64,000 nucleotides of DNA from Bog-473 sp963788585 (GTDB lineage Bacteria; Actinomycetota; Acidimicrobiia; Acidimicrobiales; RAAP-2), in NCBI GenBank assembly GCA_963788585.1, contig CAWBHA010000006.1:186001-250000 (forward strand). The letters run 5' to 3'. Under the pieces are notes generated by a model. The model saw only the letters and a program-made list of their open reading frames with translations. It did not search any database and had not been told where the DNA came from. The stretch's first letter is position 1; the number at the start of each line of letters is the position of its first letter. The position numbers and the translations under genes are program-made. This document shows, in pieces, positions 1-9,061 of this stretch.

Positions 1-449
1 AGGTCCAGCGCTTCGCCGTCACGGTCTCGGAAGCCCACCGACCCGGCGGTATGGACGGGACGCCCGTCGATCAGGGATCGGAGGACCACCCACCAGTCGA
101 GGAAGTCGCCCAGATTCCCTCTCGGCATGTCGAGCCCCCCGGCGGTCATCAGGGTCATGGGCGTCCGCTGGTCGAAGACGATGTCGGTCAGCTCTTCTTC
201 ACCGAGCCGGACGGTCGCGGCCTCACCCGCCGCCCCGGCGGCGACGCGGACGGCATCCCCGTCCAGCGCCATCGTCCAGGCGCCGGCAGGTGTGTCGAAG
301 GTCAAGGGAGCGATGCCGAGCTCGAGTGCGCCCGGCACGGCCAGTTGCGAGCGGTCCGCCGCCAGCGCCGGCAATTGGTTCTCGAACAGGTCGACGATGT
401 CGACGGCCGCCACATCGTCGTCGTACCGGGATCGGAGATCGAGGCGCAC
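1..449 (-). CDS. Partial protein, SCP2-like N-terminal region, possibly of a phytanoyl-CoA dioxygenase family protein
   Basis: The reverse strand is open from a GTG at 449 to the window edge, so only the first ~149 residues are visible. The translation begins VRLDLRSRYDDDVAAVD and contains AWTMALDGDAVRV, a predicted beta pattern, then RTPMTLMTAGGLDMPRG and DFLDWWVVLRSLIDG. The spacing and the LTDIVFDQRTP segment resemble an SCP2-type sterol-carrier fold. From memory, actinobacterial proteins annotated as phytanoyl-CoA dioxygenase family carry this kind of N-terminal block before the iron/2-oxoglutarate domain, which would lie outside the window. In-frame GTG codons further upstream are also possible starts. 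It diverges from the stress-protein gene at 508. That it is coding is fairly sure; the family is a recollection. Confidence 0.55.
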   Translation of the reverse strand, partial: MRLDLRSRYDDDVAAVDIVDLFENQLPALAADRSQLAVPGALELGIAPLTFDTPAGAWTMALDGDAVRVAAGAAGEAATVRLGEEELTDIVFDQRTPMTLMTAGGLDMPRGNLGDFLDWWVVLRSLIDGRPVHTAGSVGFRDRDGEALD

Positions 450-507
450 GCGGGGAAGGCTAGCGGCTGAGGTTTGCCGCACCACTGCTTGGTAGCCTGA
501 CTCCCGT

Positions 508-966
508 ATGACGACCCTGGTAGTTGCGACGGACGGCTCGGACCTGGCCATCGACGCGGCGATAAGCGGGCTGGCTCTGCTGAAGGCGGCGGACCGGGTG
601 CTCGTGGTCTCGGTCGTCGACGGGCCCGACGCCTCGCTCGCCGACGACGCGACGGGCCATGCCGCAGCGAGCATGACGGACGACGAACTGCGCGGCAAGG
701 TCCGAGACGCCGAAGCGCAGAGCCAAGCCGCCGTCGACACAACCGTCGCAGCGCTGCAGGCGCGCGCCGGGTTGCCGAGCGGGGTCGAGACGATGGTGGT
801 GGAGGGTGAGCCCGGTGCCGCTCTGTGCAAGCTCGCGAGTGACGTGGGCGCGGTCGCGCTTGTCGTCGGTTCCCGCGGCCGCGGCGGGATCAAACGGGCG
901 CTGCTCGGTTCCGTGTCGGACTTTGTGGTCCGCAACGCGCCGTGTCCGGTGGTCGTGAAGCGATAG
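508..966 (+). CDS. Universal stress protein (UspA family)
   Basis: 152 residues, the usual length of a single-domain UspA protein. The N-terminal strand TTLVVATDGSDLA supplies the conserved Asp, and the C-terminal GSRGRGGIKRALLGSVS matches the ATP-binding signature G-x2-G-x9-G-S, followed by the closing strand CPVVVKR. These cytoplasmic nucleotide-binding proteins help cells survive stress and growth arrest. The gene starts at ATG 508, 58 bases from the divergent partial gene, so the two share a promoter region. A hairpin 22 bases after the stop looks like its terminator. No partner gene is visible. Confidence 0.93.
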   Translation: MTTLVVATDGSDLAIDAAISGLALLKAADRVLVVSVVDGPDASLADDATGHAAASMTDDELRGKVRDAEAQSQAAVDTTVAALQARAGLPSGVETMVVEGEPGAALCKLASDVGAVALVVGSRGRGGIKRALLGSVSDFVVRNAPCPVVVKR

Positions 967-987
967 AGCTGATCGCACCCCAGCCGA

Positions 988-1015
988 GGTGACGATGCCA
1001 TCCCGCATCGTCACC
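988..1015 (+). terminator. Hairpin downstream of the universal stress protein gene
   Basis: GGTGACGATGC (988-998) and GCATCGTCACC (1005-1015) form a perfect 11-bp stem with a 6-nt loop, 22 bases after the stop codon. There is no U tract, as is common for terminators in high-GC actinobacteria. Confidence 0.6.
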
Positions 1016-1222
1016 GCGCGTGGCGAACACGACGGCGGCGCGAGGACGGCGTGGGCGTTGGGACGAGGAGGGCGTCCACCAGCCCGGTCCGCGGCCCCGG
1101 ACGGGCAGAAGGTGCCCGGCGACTGCGGTACGTGACAAGGCCGTGTCGTGTGTGCCAAGCTTGAGTACGGCACGTGAGGGTTTCGCCAAGGCCCGCCGCC
1201 GATACGTGCCCAGCCAGCGAGA

Positions 1223-1254
1223 CGACCCCGACCCGCGCAATCGGGTCGGGGTCG
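1223..1254 (+). terminator. Strong GC-rich hairpin followed by a TTCG-type tail
   Basis: CGACCCCGACCCG (1223-1235) pairs perfectly with CGGGTCGGGGTCG (1242-1254) around a 6-nt loop, and the next bases are CTTCGCTTTCTCGG. No clear gene lies between the stress protein gene and this hairpin. The rest of 967-1491 shows no convincing coding sequence. It may end a small non-coding transcript. Confidence 0.5.
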
Positions 1255-1491
1255 CTTCGCTTTCTCGGTAACCCTGCCGCTCCACTTGAGCGTGTTCCGC
1301 GAGAGTCCTGGTGACGGCGGCGTCAGTGTGGGCGCGACAGGGGGGCTGAGAGCAAGCCTCGTCCCGTCATTTCGCCGTGCTGAGAACGCGCACCACCAAA
1401 CGCTCCGAACCCGAGTCGCTCTGCAATCTGTCGCCCGGACTCAGCCGGTCGATCGGGGTCGCCGGGTCGGCTCTCAGACTCCCCGTCGCGT

Positions 1492-1851
1492 CTACCAGGA
1501 CTCCAGCGCCCGAGCATCGAGGTTGATGACGGCGGCGAGATTCCCTACGCGGCTCCTGACCGCCTCCGTGTTCGACAGGGGATCCGTCGCGACCCGCTGA
1601 GCCGTCAACGCGACCTCGACGCAGTTGTTCAGCATCCGTGCAATCTGCATCCCAAGCCCTGAGTCAGGGCACGGGTTTGCGGCTAACCAAGCTGTCGCGA
1701 CCTTGGTGGCGGCCCAGAGCTCGTCGGCGGCCGCAAGCATGGAGACATCGTTTAGCCGCAGCGACACGCCCAACCGGCGCTCGGCGACAGTCACGAATCC
1801 GAGGACCTCGCCTCCTCGTATGCGCCAATGTGCGGTCGACTCTGTGTCCAT
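1492..1851 (-). CDS. Hypothetical protein, paralogue of the gene at 8645-9061
   Basis: 119 residues from ATG 1851, chosen because AGGAG lies 10 bases upstream. The frame is open further up, to 2028. I do not recognise a family. The protein is mostly helical, with the block ERRLGVSLRLNDVSML, then AAADELWAA, a WLAANPCPD segment, and a C-terminus ending LDARALESW. The gene at 8645 encodes the same block with roughly 70% identity by eye, and the bases around a possible upstream start (CGAACGGCTCTATG) are conserved too, so the true start may be upstream. No membrane segment or signal peptide is seen. Function unknown. Confidence 0.6.
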   Translation of the reverse strand: MDTESTAHWRIRGGEVLGFVTVAERRLGVSLRLNDVSMLAAADELWAATKVATAWLAANPCPDSGLGMQIARMLNNCVEVALTAQRVATDPLSNTEAVRSRVGNLAAVINLDARALESW

Positions 1852-2153
1852 GACAGCGAAGCTCCTGTCCCTTCCTGTGATTCTTGCGACACGCCGGAAG
1901 ACCACATAGAGCCGTTCGACCTCTCGATTCACAACACCCGAAAAACATGGAGCGGTGAAGGGCGCCGCTCTCATGATCCGAGCCTCGAATCGAGGATTGA
2001 AGGAGACGACAGGCCCCTTCTGTTTCAACCGGGCTGAAACAAACGCAAGGTTCCGATGTGCGGTGCGTTTCGACTTCGTGGCTCTTCTCTGAGGTGTCGT
2101 GACGAGGGGAGCCGGATCCGAGTCAAGGGGACTCGGGGAAAGGCAGGCGCATC

Positions 2154-2516
2154 ATGGACGACCGGCGGCGGATACCACGCCAAATGGCGGGGTGGAGCGG
2201 CTTCTGTCACGTCGAGGGGGAAAGCGCCTCGGGCTGGCGCGATTGCCGCGTCGTGGACATCTCGATGCTCGGCGTCGGAATCCGCATGCATTGCACCCGT
2301 CCCACCGGCCTCGTGGGCCGCCGGGTCTCGGTCGAGTTGCCGGCGGTCGGAGACTCGGTCAACATCCGTTTCGAAGGCGAAGTGAAGAACGTCTCCCGGA
2401 CCGCCACACGATCCGCTCGGATCGGGATCGAGTTCGTCCATCTCTCGAACACCGAGCGGGCGATCCTCGAGGTACTCAGCCGCACCAACAGCGAGGTCAT
2501 GCACGCAACTGCGTAG
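2154..2516 (+). CDS. PilZ-domain protein (putative cyclic-di-GMP binder)
   Basis: 120 residues preceded by GGGGAAAGG. The N-terminal RRRIPRQ matches the RxxxR half of the PilZ cyclic-di-GMP site, and VVDISMLGVGIRM matches the D/N-x-S-x-x-G half. The end, IGIEFVHLSNTERAIL, is the usual closing strand and helix of PilZ. It is a stand-alone PilZ domain with nothing fused, so it probably acts as a diguanylate-responsive adaptor. A GGDEF-type gene lies at 27522 but its catalytic motif is degenerate, so a local source of the messenger is not shown. Confidence 0.85.
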   Translation: MDDRRRIPRQMAGWSGFCHVEGESASGWRDCRVVDISMLGVGIRMHCTRPTGLVGRRVSVELPAVGDSVNIRFEGEVKNVSRTATRSARIGIEFVHLSNTERAILEVLSRTNSEVMHATA

Positions 2517-2998
2517 GAGTATCGAAGGAGACGCGGAATTCGCTGTGCCGACCGTCGCTGCCGGGCCAACTCTTCGGTCTCTTCGAAGAAGGGGTCGGGT
2601 TCGCCGCCTTCGTCGATCACTCCCCCAAACGGATGCAACAGATCAACGGCTCTTGCCCGTCGCGAAGCGCACTGGGACGCAACTCGACTGCCGCCAGACG
2701 CGAGACAGCCCCGGCGGTTAGCCGGGGCCCTCGCCCGTTTGTCGGACTATCCAGGCCACCCGGGGAGGGGACCTACATGCCGTATCGGACGGCTCACGGC
2801 GGGCCCTTAATCGCGCGTGGCAATGTTGTCGACCCTGTGTGCTGGGCGACGAAGGGTCAGGTTCGGCTTGTTGCCACGGAGGCAACCCGGGCGCGAAGGC
2901 TCCCATTCTGTGTACGGCTCGCTCGATCAGGTCAGGCTCCGATGCTCCCGGTACGTGGCGGAGCACCGCAATTCGGTGCGGCAACGTAGGGTCGGCCC
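2517..2998. other. Non-coding stretch with one hairpin
   Basis: No convincing gene. GCCCCGGC (2708-2715) and GCCGGGGC (2721-2728) form an 8-bp stem with a 5-nt loop and are followed by CCTCGCCCGTTTGT, a possible terminator about 190 bases after the PilZ gene. Confidence 0.4.
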
Positions 2999-3199
2999 GT
3001 GTTCAGCCTCACCAGCTCAACAGGGCTCAAGCTCGCCGAGATCGCGTTTCTGCTGATCCTGATAGCGGGCATCTGGCTGGTGGCCGCGGAGATCCCAGCG
3101 CTTGGGCTGCATCGGGCGAGGACGATCGTCGCGGGTGCCGCTCTCGCCGTTGCGGGGGTGCTCCTCATCGTGGCCACGCACTGGGGTCACTTCGGGTAG
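2999..3199 (+). CDS. Small two-helix membrane protein
   Basis: 66 residues from GTG 2999. Two hydrophobic stretches are evident, LAEIAFLLILIAGIWLVAA (about residues 12-30) and IVAGAALAVAGVLLIVA (about 43-59), separated by a short basic loop with His-Arg-Ala-Arg. There is no good ribosome-binding site, so translation may be leaderless. Codon third positions are GC-rich, in favour of a real gene. Function unknown; it stands alone between non-coding stretches. Confidence 0.5.
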   Translation: MFSLTSSTGLKLAEIAFLLILIAGIWLVAAEIPALGLHRARTIVAGAALAVAGVLLIVATHWGHFG

Positions 3200-4073
3200 C
3201 GCGCAGCCTCCGCGGGTCCTACGGCCTCGACTTTGCGGAACAGCGGGACGTCGGTCCTCAGTCGCGAGAGCTGACGCGGTACGCAACGAAGCCGCGTACG
3301 ACGACTTATGGCATCCGCCGCGGAATCGCGGACAGAAGGGCTTGGTCGATTGCTCGCAGCCACTCGATACTCATCCGTACAGGCTCGCAATCACATCAGA
3401 TCTCACTCCCCCGCGGTCGAAGTCGTTTGTGGCCGTGCCCGAAGCCTGCTTGCGACAAGTCCGCAGTGGAACGCCCATTGTTTGGACCTGTGAGTCCCCA
3501 GCCAATGCGGCGGTCGGCGTGGCCACTTGTTGCTTCGGATGCCGAAACTATGGGACCATGCGCGTGGTGCACATGCTCCGACTACCACAAGTCCGGACAT
3601 GGATACGTCGTCGTCTCGACTCGCTCGGGCAAACTTGGCACGAGACGGGGGCCTGTTTCATCCCTGGTTGCGAAGAGAGAGCAATGCACTTCCCGCCTTC
3701 ACGGTTCTGCAGGGCGCACACGGGCTAGCGCCGTTGCGTCAACGAGTGCCCCTAGGGCATCCGTGACGGTCTGACAACGTCGGCTTCCAGGGTGTGGTGG
3801 GTCGTGGTGGAAGCGCGGCGCACGGTCTGGTCGGGCCTGGCGGGGCCGGTGTTCGGGAATCACTACCAGTAGAAAACCCGTGCCCAGGCTGCGCCCGGGT
3901 GGCCGAATCCCGTTCAGCGTGAAACTACGGTTGTCACTTCGTTACGGGAGCGTGAACTGCGTTGCTGAACGTTCCATGCAGCCCTATAACGTCAAGTCGT
4001 TGACAACGGACGCGGATCGTCGAGGCTACGGATCGACCCTGACTCTCGGGCGCTCCATCACTGGACCACCACG
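3200..4073. other. No gene recognised
   Basis: About 870 bases without a coding region I can support. Open frames exist on both strands but show no family signature, start-site signal or consistent codon pattern. The only downstream gene is the exoprotein at 4074, so the 3' end may hold its promoter; no clear -35/-10 pair is seen. Confidence 0.4.
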
Positions 4074-5753
4074 ATGCGTTTGAGGATGCGGGCTCACGGA
4101 GCTCGAGGCAAGCAGTTGCAGCGCTTCCGTCGCGGCCTTTCTGCACTTGTGGGGTGCCTGATTCTGGTGCCGGTCGCTGTCGTCTGGGACATCACCGTCC
4201 CGGCTGGTTCCGCAGTGACGTTCTCGGCCAGCACGACCACCACGCTGTCGGTCGTGGCATTGGCGGGCTCCACGATCCCCACGCTCAGGGCAACGGTGAG
4301 CGGCCCCCCCGCGGACACCGGGACACCGGCGGGCACCGTGACCTTCGCCATAAAGGGGTCCAACCCAATCCAGTGCGACGACCTCACCACGAACATGATC
4401 CAGATGTCGGGTGGCGTGGCGACCTGCAAGGTCACCTCCGGTCTGCCGGCGTCGGGCTCGTCCGAGACGGCCCAGGCGACCTATTCGGGTGACGCCGCGT
4501 TCACCTCGAGCGGCGGCACCGTCACGTCGACCGACGGCACGTTCATCCCCTCGCCACCGCTGATCGTGACTCCTCCGGCGAGTATCCCCAACGGCTGCTC
4601 ATCGGACGCCGCTCCCGCACTTCTCTCGTGGTTCTCGTCCTTGCCGCAGGGTTCGACATCTAAGCCGATCGTGATCAAGTTTCCGGCCCAGGCTTGTTAT
4701 GTCGTGAACGAAACGCTGTTACTCCAGGGTGCGTCCGACCTGACGATCGACGGAAACGGTTCGACCTTCGTAGAGACTGTCAGCCCGACAAACGCGATGC
4801 CGATGGTCGAGCTCTGGCAGGACACGAGCCTGACCATGGAAAACATGAATATCGACGGCAACTACAACGGGAACGACGTCAGCGAGGGTGACTACGGGTT
4901 CGTCTTCGAAGGTGATACCGGGGTTTGCCTCACGAACCTCCAGATGCAGAACATCCAGGGCGACTTCCTGTACCTGAGTCCACCGTATGACATCACCAAC
5001 AGTACCGATGCATTGAACACCAACATCTCGGTCACCAACTCGACCTTTACGAACGCTGGATATCACGGTCTGACGGTCCAGTCGGTCGATGGCCTCAACG
5101 TCTCTCACGACACATTCGACGGCATCGGCACCGATGCCATGGACTTCGAGTACGACGACTACTCGACGCCGTTCAACCCCGATGGAACGCCGTATTGGGC
5201 GGCGCAGGACAACGTCACCATCTCGGACGATACCTGGGAGAATTGGGGTGGGAGCGACTGGTTCGCTTCGGTCCAGGGCCAGGACCCGGGCGTCCAGGAG
5301 CAGCACCTGACGATCAGCGATAACGACTTGGAGAGCTCCGGTCCGCTCTTCGAAGTGGTGGGGACGGATCCACGCACCACCACGGCGCAGTACACGGACG
5401 CCGACTGGACCATTACGGGCAACCATTTTGCTCCGGGCTACTACGGTGAGCCGTATCGAGGCGGCATCAGCCAGGCCAGCCAGATCTATGACGTGGCCGG
5501 CCTGAACTTCAACAACAACACGTTTCCGCTGTGCGCTTGGACCTATGAGTCACCACAACCCTTCAGTGACTGCGCGGCTCCCGATTACTTCGAGATGGAC
5601 CTCAACGTGATTACTGGCGGTTCCATTGCCGGGAATGACTTCTTGGGCGCAGAGGGCATCGTCCAGCCGCAGCCGTACAATCAGGAGCTGACCAACCTCG
5701 TGCAGTGCTCGAACACGTACGGTACGGGAACTCAGGACGGGCCGTGCACATGA
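4074..5753 (+). CDS. Secreted protein with Ig-like domain and parallel beta-helix
   Basis: 559 residues. The N-terminus has a basic region and the hydrophobic core GLSALVGCLILVPVAVVW (about residues 22-40), a signal peptide or anchor. An Ig-like domain follows (about 55-150), with GTPAGTVTFAIKGS and AQATYSGDAAF, the same pattern found in the large secreted protein at 60301. From about residue 190 on, repeated short turns rich in Asn, Asp and Ser (LTIDGNGSTF, LTMENMNIDGN, ISVTNSTFTNAG, LTISDNDLESS) indicate a right-handed beta-helix of the pectate-lyase type. Enzyme activity cannot be read from this; a polysaccharide-acting surface protein is the simplest guess. It is monocistronic. Confidence 0.75.
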   Translation: MRLRMRAHGARGKQLQRFRRGLSALVGCLILVPVAVVWDITVPAGSAVTFSASTTTTLSVVALAGSTIPTLRATVSGPPADTGTPAGTVTFAIKGSNPIQCDDLTTNMIQMSGGVATCKVTSGLPASGSSETAQATYSGDAAFTSSGGTVTSTDGTFIPSPPLIVTPPASIPNGCSSDAAPALLSWFSSLPQGSTSKPIVIKFPAQACYVVNETLLLQGASDLTIDGNGSTFVETVSPTNAMPMVELWQDTSLTMENMNIDGNYNGNDVSEGDYGFVFEGDTGVCLTNLQMQNIQGDFLYLSPPYDITNSTDALNTNISVTNSTFTNAGYHGLTVQSVDGLNVSHDTFDGIGTDAMDFEYDDYSTPFNPDGTPYWAAQDNVTISDDTWENWGGSDWFASVQGQDPGVQEQHLTISDNDLESSGPLFEVVGTDPRTTTAQYTDADWTITGNHFAPGYYGEPYRGGISQASQIYDVAGLNFNNNTFPLCAWTYESPQPFSDCAAPDYFEMDLNVITGGSIAGNDFLGAEGIVQPQPYNQELTNLVQCSNTYGTGTQDGPCT

Positions 5754-6223
5754 CGGCCCAAGCTTGAGCATCTGGTTTGCAAGAGTAAGGCAGGCTCGCA
5801 GCTAGGGCCTCGGACCCACGCATCGCAACTCCACCGGCGTGAAACAGTTGCTCCCGATCTTGCATGGCGTTGACGGTCCAAGACGCTCTTCTGTGGGCAC
5901 AGGATTCGGTGCCGCGTGCAGGTCTTTCGCATTCAGATCTCAAGCGGCAAGGCGCTTTCGCCGAGGGTGAGAGAGGTCGGCCGCAACGACAGAGCCCCTG
6001 AAAGCATTGGCGCGAAAGGAGCTCTGGCTATGCGTTGTGCTCGACCGTTACCGAGCCTTGCCCTCCATCACACGAAGTCCGTCTGGTGACCTCTCATGAT
6101 CAGACGGACACGATTGGGTTCCACCATGACGACCGCATCGCAGACGACACGCGCTAGTCAGCAACGAACTCGATCACGCTTCCCGATCGTTCGAGCGACG
6201 ACCTGGTTCAAGGCGGATATGTC
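5754..6223. other. No gene recognised
   Basis: About 470 bases between the beta-helix protein and the permease. No gene, hairpin or repeat stands out. The right end carries the permease ribosome-binding site AAGGCGG. Confidence 0.4.
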
Positions 6224-7738
6224 GTGACGAGGGTGGCCGAGAGCGATGGACCAGTCGATGAGAACGCACCGCGCGCCGATCCGGGCGAGGGGCGAGCGCA
6301 AAGCGGGACAGCGCCACTGGACACCGCCCGCATGGCGCGATCAATCGGGTTGCTGGGAGCCGTAGGTCTCTCGCTGGCCCTCGTTGCTCCGAGCCAGGCC
6401 GTCAACATCAACCCCCAGGCGGCAGAGCCCTTCGTGGGGCGGGCCATCCCATTGGCCTTCCTGGTGTCCTTCATCGCGGTCCTCTTCGTGGCCTATGCCG
6501 TCACCCGGTTGTGCCAGCGGATCCATGGTTCGGGGTCGCTTTCGACACTGGTCGCCCAGTCCCTGGACCACCACGCCGGCGCCGTTACCGGATGGTTGCT
6601 CTGTGGGGCTTACATCCTCTTCGTCGTGGTGCAAGCAGTGACCTGTGCCATCTTCATGGGCGCGCTTCTCAACGGCCTCGGTCTCGTCCACTCCCTCCCC
6701 AACTGGTTCTACTTCGTCACGGCCATCGCGTTGGTGGTGATCGGTTCGGTCGTGGCGAGTGTTCGGGTCCGGCGAGCGCTCGGGCTCCTGTTGTCCTTCG
6801 AGTTCGGCACGATCGTGCTGATCGTCATCGTCATGGCCGTCGTGGCGTGCACCGTGATCTTCAGCCACGGGCCGAACGGCCAACACTTCACATGGAGCGT
6901 CTTCAAACTCTCGGGTGGTGGGAACCTGGGTGACGCCGCTGTTTTCGGGTTCCTCTCCTTCGCGGGCTTCGAGGGTGCCGCCGCCCTCGGGGAGGAGACA
7001 AAGAATCCCAGGCGGGACATTCCGATCGCCGTCACCGGTACCGTGGTCTTTGCCGGCATCTTCTTCGTGGCCATCATCGCGTTCGAAGTGATGGGCTTCG
7101 GCACCACGACGTCTGGACTCCATTCGCTCTACTCGTCAGGCGCCTTGGTGGGCTCATTGGCCCAGCTCTATGCCACCAACTGGATCGCCAACCTGATCCG
7201 ACTGGGCATTGTGATCGGCGCCTTTTCGGCGCTAAGCGGGAACATCCTGGGATCGGCCAGGATCATGTACGCCGTCACCCGCCATGGGTATCCGACCCTG
7301 CCCACCGCTCGTCTCCAGACCCGGCAGTCCGTGCCCGTCGCGGGAAACTTCGTTATCGCTTCCCTTGTCATCGTCTTCATTGCCGTCTGGTGGGCAGTCC
7401 TCAATCAAGCGCCCTTTGCCACCTTTGCCGCCGCCGGCACTGCCGGGACTCTCCTCATCCTGGCCGCCTACGTGCTCACCTCGGCAGGGGCGACGCGCCA
7501 GGTAGCAAGACGGGTCGACCCTGGGGTGCCCCGATGGCAGGCAGTAATTCCCGTCTTGGCCATCGTCGTGCTGGGCTACGTCTTCTACAAGAGCGTCGTG
7601 CCGTGGCCGAGCGGAGGGCAGGCGTGGGCACTCCTGGTTGTCGCTCTCTGGACCGCCGTAGCCATCGGGACCTCCCTCCATCCGCCGCAACGCTTCTCGA
7701 AATTCCTCGGTGTCGACGGCGCGGTCGAGGCCTTCTGA
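6224..7738 (+). CDS. APC-family amino acid/polyamine permease
   Basis: 504 residues with about 12 hydrophobic segments, the normal size for the amino acid-polyamine-organocation superfamily. The segment FGFLSFAGFEGAAALGEETKN is cut here to its key part FAGFEGAAALGEE: this is the TM6 loop motif that binds substrate in APC transporters, and the following NPRRDIPIAV is equally typical. GTG 6224 is chosen because AAGGCGG lies 8 bases upstream; an ATG at 6219 overlaps but hits a stop after one codon. Substrate is unknown. No enzyme gene is adjacent. It is followed by a decayed copy of a small repeated gene. Confidence 0.88.
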   Translation: MTRVAESDGPVDENAPRADPGEGRAQSGTAPLDTARMARSIGLLGAVGLSLALVAPSQAVNINPQAAEPFVGRAIPLAFLVSFIAVLFVAYAVTRLCQRIHGSGSLSTLVAQSLDHHAGAVTGWLLCGAYILFVVVQAVTCAIFMGALLNGLGLVHSLPNWFYFVTAIALVVIGSVVASVRVRRALGLLLSFEFGTIVLIVIVMAVVACTVIFSHGPNGQHFTWSVFKLSGGGNLGDAAVFGFLSFAGFEGAAALGEETKNPRRDIPIAVTGTVVFAGIFFVAIIAFEVMGFGTTTSGLHSLYSSGALVGSLAQLYATNWIANLIRLGIVIGAFSALSGNILGSARIMYAVTRHGYPTLPTARLQTRQSVPVAGNFVIASLVIVFIAVWWAVLNQAPFATFAAAGTAGTLLILAAYVLTSAGATRQVARRVDPGVPRWQAVIPVLAIVVLGYVFYKSVVPWPSGGQAWALLVVALWTAVAIGTSLHPPQRFSKFLGVDGAVEAF

Positions 7739-7804
7739 CCGTCTCACCCCGTCCATGCGGGTTCCAACCGTACGGCCGACGTGGCCAACCGGACCCGTGC
7801 TTGA

Positions 7805-8047
7805 CCGTCGGGGATCCGCTTCACGCCCCGCCTCGGCGACGGCTGCCCTGGCTTCATCTTGGGAGCCCACGCGCTGCTGGGCCATGATCCGCTCCCGCCA
7901 GCTCCAGGCGACGCACTGCCCCGAGGCGCCTTCGTGGACCGGACGCTGGTCCTCGCCGAGTGGCGACCGCTGGTGACGTGTGTGGGCATGTTCGGACCAC
8001 CTGGACGGACTCACGGGGCTGGGAGCTCGGGCGGCGAGGCTGACGCG
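7805..8047 (+). pseudogene. Decayed copy of the 76-residue Cys/His-rich protein
   Basis: Reading across frames gives RFTPRLGDGCPGFI, then RCWAMIRSRQLQATHC, TGRW and DRW, and finally a tail coding DHLDGLTG. These match, in order, the intact genes at 15487 and 21762. At least two frame changes and an early stop break it, and the divergent whiB partner found at the other copies is absent here, where the permease gene ends instead. This is the leftmost of five places where parts of this family occur in the window. Confidence 0.65.
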
Positions 8048-8154
8048 CACCGGCCCTGCCCCCTGATCGCGTGAGCAGGGGCTTTGCTGTGACGGAGGAC
8101 GGTGAGAGAGGGTGTGTCCGCCGTTCCACCGATATCGGCAGCTCTCCTCCGGAA

Positions 8155-8287
8155 TCCGTTGTTTTGGCTGGAGCCGCGGCGGGTAGATCTCGCTGGAGTT
8201 CGAGCCCCGACTCCCCCGTCCGCTCGAGCCCACTGGCGACGGCCCCCGGGTTCTCTATGTGGCGCACCCCCGGGGGCTGTTTCGCGT
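8155..8287 (+). repeat. Non-coding repeat element, copy A, ending in a hairpin
   Basis: Shares with 24140-24276 a conserved 5' block (TCCGTTGTTTTGGCTG, then AGCC, then CGGCGGGTA), a variable middle of about 60 nt, and a conserved 3' block with GGCGACGGCCCCCGGGT. The 3' block folds as GCCCCCGGG (8242-8250) with CCCGGGGGC (8269-8277), followed by TGTTTCGCGT. The layout suggests a small RNA with its own terminator, read on the + strand. The orientation is inferred from the tail, which resembles those of other hairpins in the window. Confidence 0.5.
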
Positions 8288-8322
8288 CGGTCCCGAACCC
8301 TCGGCGGGGCACGTCAGCGGCG

Positions 8323-8529
8323 TCACAGCCGTTGCCACTTTGCGCCGCTGATCACCAGAGTGCCGCAGTTCAACGAGGCCGGGTTGGTCGCCCCCGCGTC
8401 CGTGCCAGGCAAGAAGGCCGAGACGAGAGACCCGGACGTGAGCCCAAGGCCGCCCAAAAGGACTGCTGCCGCCAAGCGGAGAGGGTGACGTCCTCCACCC
8501 TGTCGCCGATACAGGCTGCGAATTCTCAT
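8323..8529 (-). CDS. Small putative secreted protein
   Basis: 68 residues from ATG 8529. The N-terminus is strongly basic (MRIRSLYRRQGGGRH) and is followed by the hydrophobic stretch LAAAVLLGGLGLTSGSLVSA, which looks like a signal peptide with a possible cleavage after VSA. The remaining 30 residues (FLPGTDAGATNP, then SLNCGTLVISG) contain one Cys and match no family I know. It may be the start of a longer protein cut short by the repeat element that follows it. Moderately likely to be real. Confidence 0.4.
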   Translation of the reverse strand: MRIRSLYRRQGGGRHPLRLAAAVLLGGLGLTSGSLVSAFLPGTDAGATNPASLNCGTLVISGAKWQRL

Positions 8530-8644
8530 GACGCTGCAGATCGTCGTAACGAGGTGGGAGTTACGTGACGCCCTCGTTACGTGGGGGTTATCTTTTGCAG
8601 GCGCCGGTGCGGGTGGCGGCTACGGGCACCCGGTTTTCACAGCC

Positions 8645-9061
8645 CTACCAAGTCTCCAGCGCCCGAGCATCGAGGCTGATGACGGTAGCCAAATGGCCGA
8701 TTCGACGTCTCACCGTGTCCGTGTCCCAGAGAGGGTCCGTGACGACCTGCTGAGCCGTCAAGGCGACCTCTGCGCAATTGTTCAGCATCCTTTCGATCTG
8801 TCTCCCGAGCTGTGCGTCGGGACATGGGTTTGCCGCCAACCAGGCTGTCGCTCCCTTGTTGGCTGCCCAAAGCTCGTCGGCTGCGGCGAGCATTGAGACA
8901 TCGTTCAGGTGCAGAGACACCGAGAGGCGGCGTTCAGCGGATGCGACGCATCCGAAGGCCTGCTGCCCTCTCTTTCGCCAATCCAGGATCGATTCCGCGT
9001 TCACGGCAATGAGGGGTTCCGGTTCACTCTCCGATCTTCGCGAGATGCGTCTGCGCCCCAT
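8645..9061 (-). CDS. Hypothetical protein, paralogue of the gene at 1492-1851
   Basis: 138 residues from ATG 9061; the frame is open beyond it but the upstream translation is low-complexity. The core ERRLSVSLHLNDVSML, AAADELWAA, ATAWLAANPCPD, ERMLNNCAEVALTAQ and LDARALETW repeats the gene at 1492, with the same orientation and end. The 5' bases CGAACGGCTCTATG are shared, which supports this ATG. The protein looks soluble and helical. Function unknown. Its recurrence within 7 kb suggests a lineage-specific accessory family. Confidence 0.62.
   Translation of the reverse strand: MGRRRISRRSESEPEPLIAVNAESILDWRKRGQQAFGCVASAERRLSVSLHLNDVSMLAAADELWAANKGATAWLAANPCPDAQLGRQIERMLNNCAEVALTAQQVVTDPLWDTDTVRRRIGHLATVISLDARALETW

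Noticed and set aside
2099..3774. Two long Arg-rich frames across the PilZ and small membrane genes
   Set aside because: No family, no start signal, and they cross a hairpin; treated as chance.
8195..8225. TTCGAGCC segment resembling a tRNA T-arm
   Set aside because: No acceptor or anticodon arm can be folded around it; the segment is in the variable part of the repeat element.
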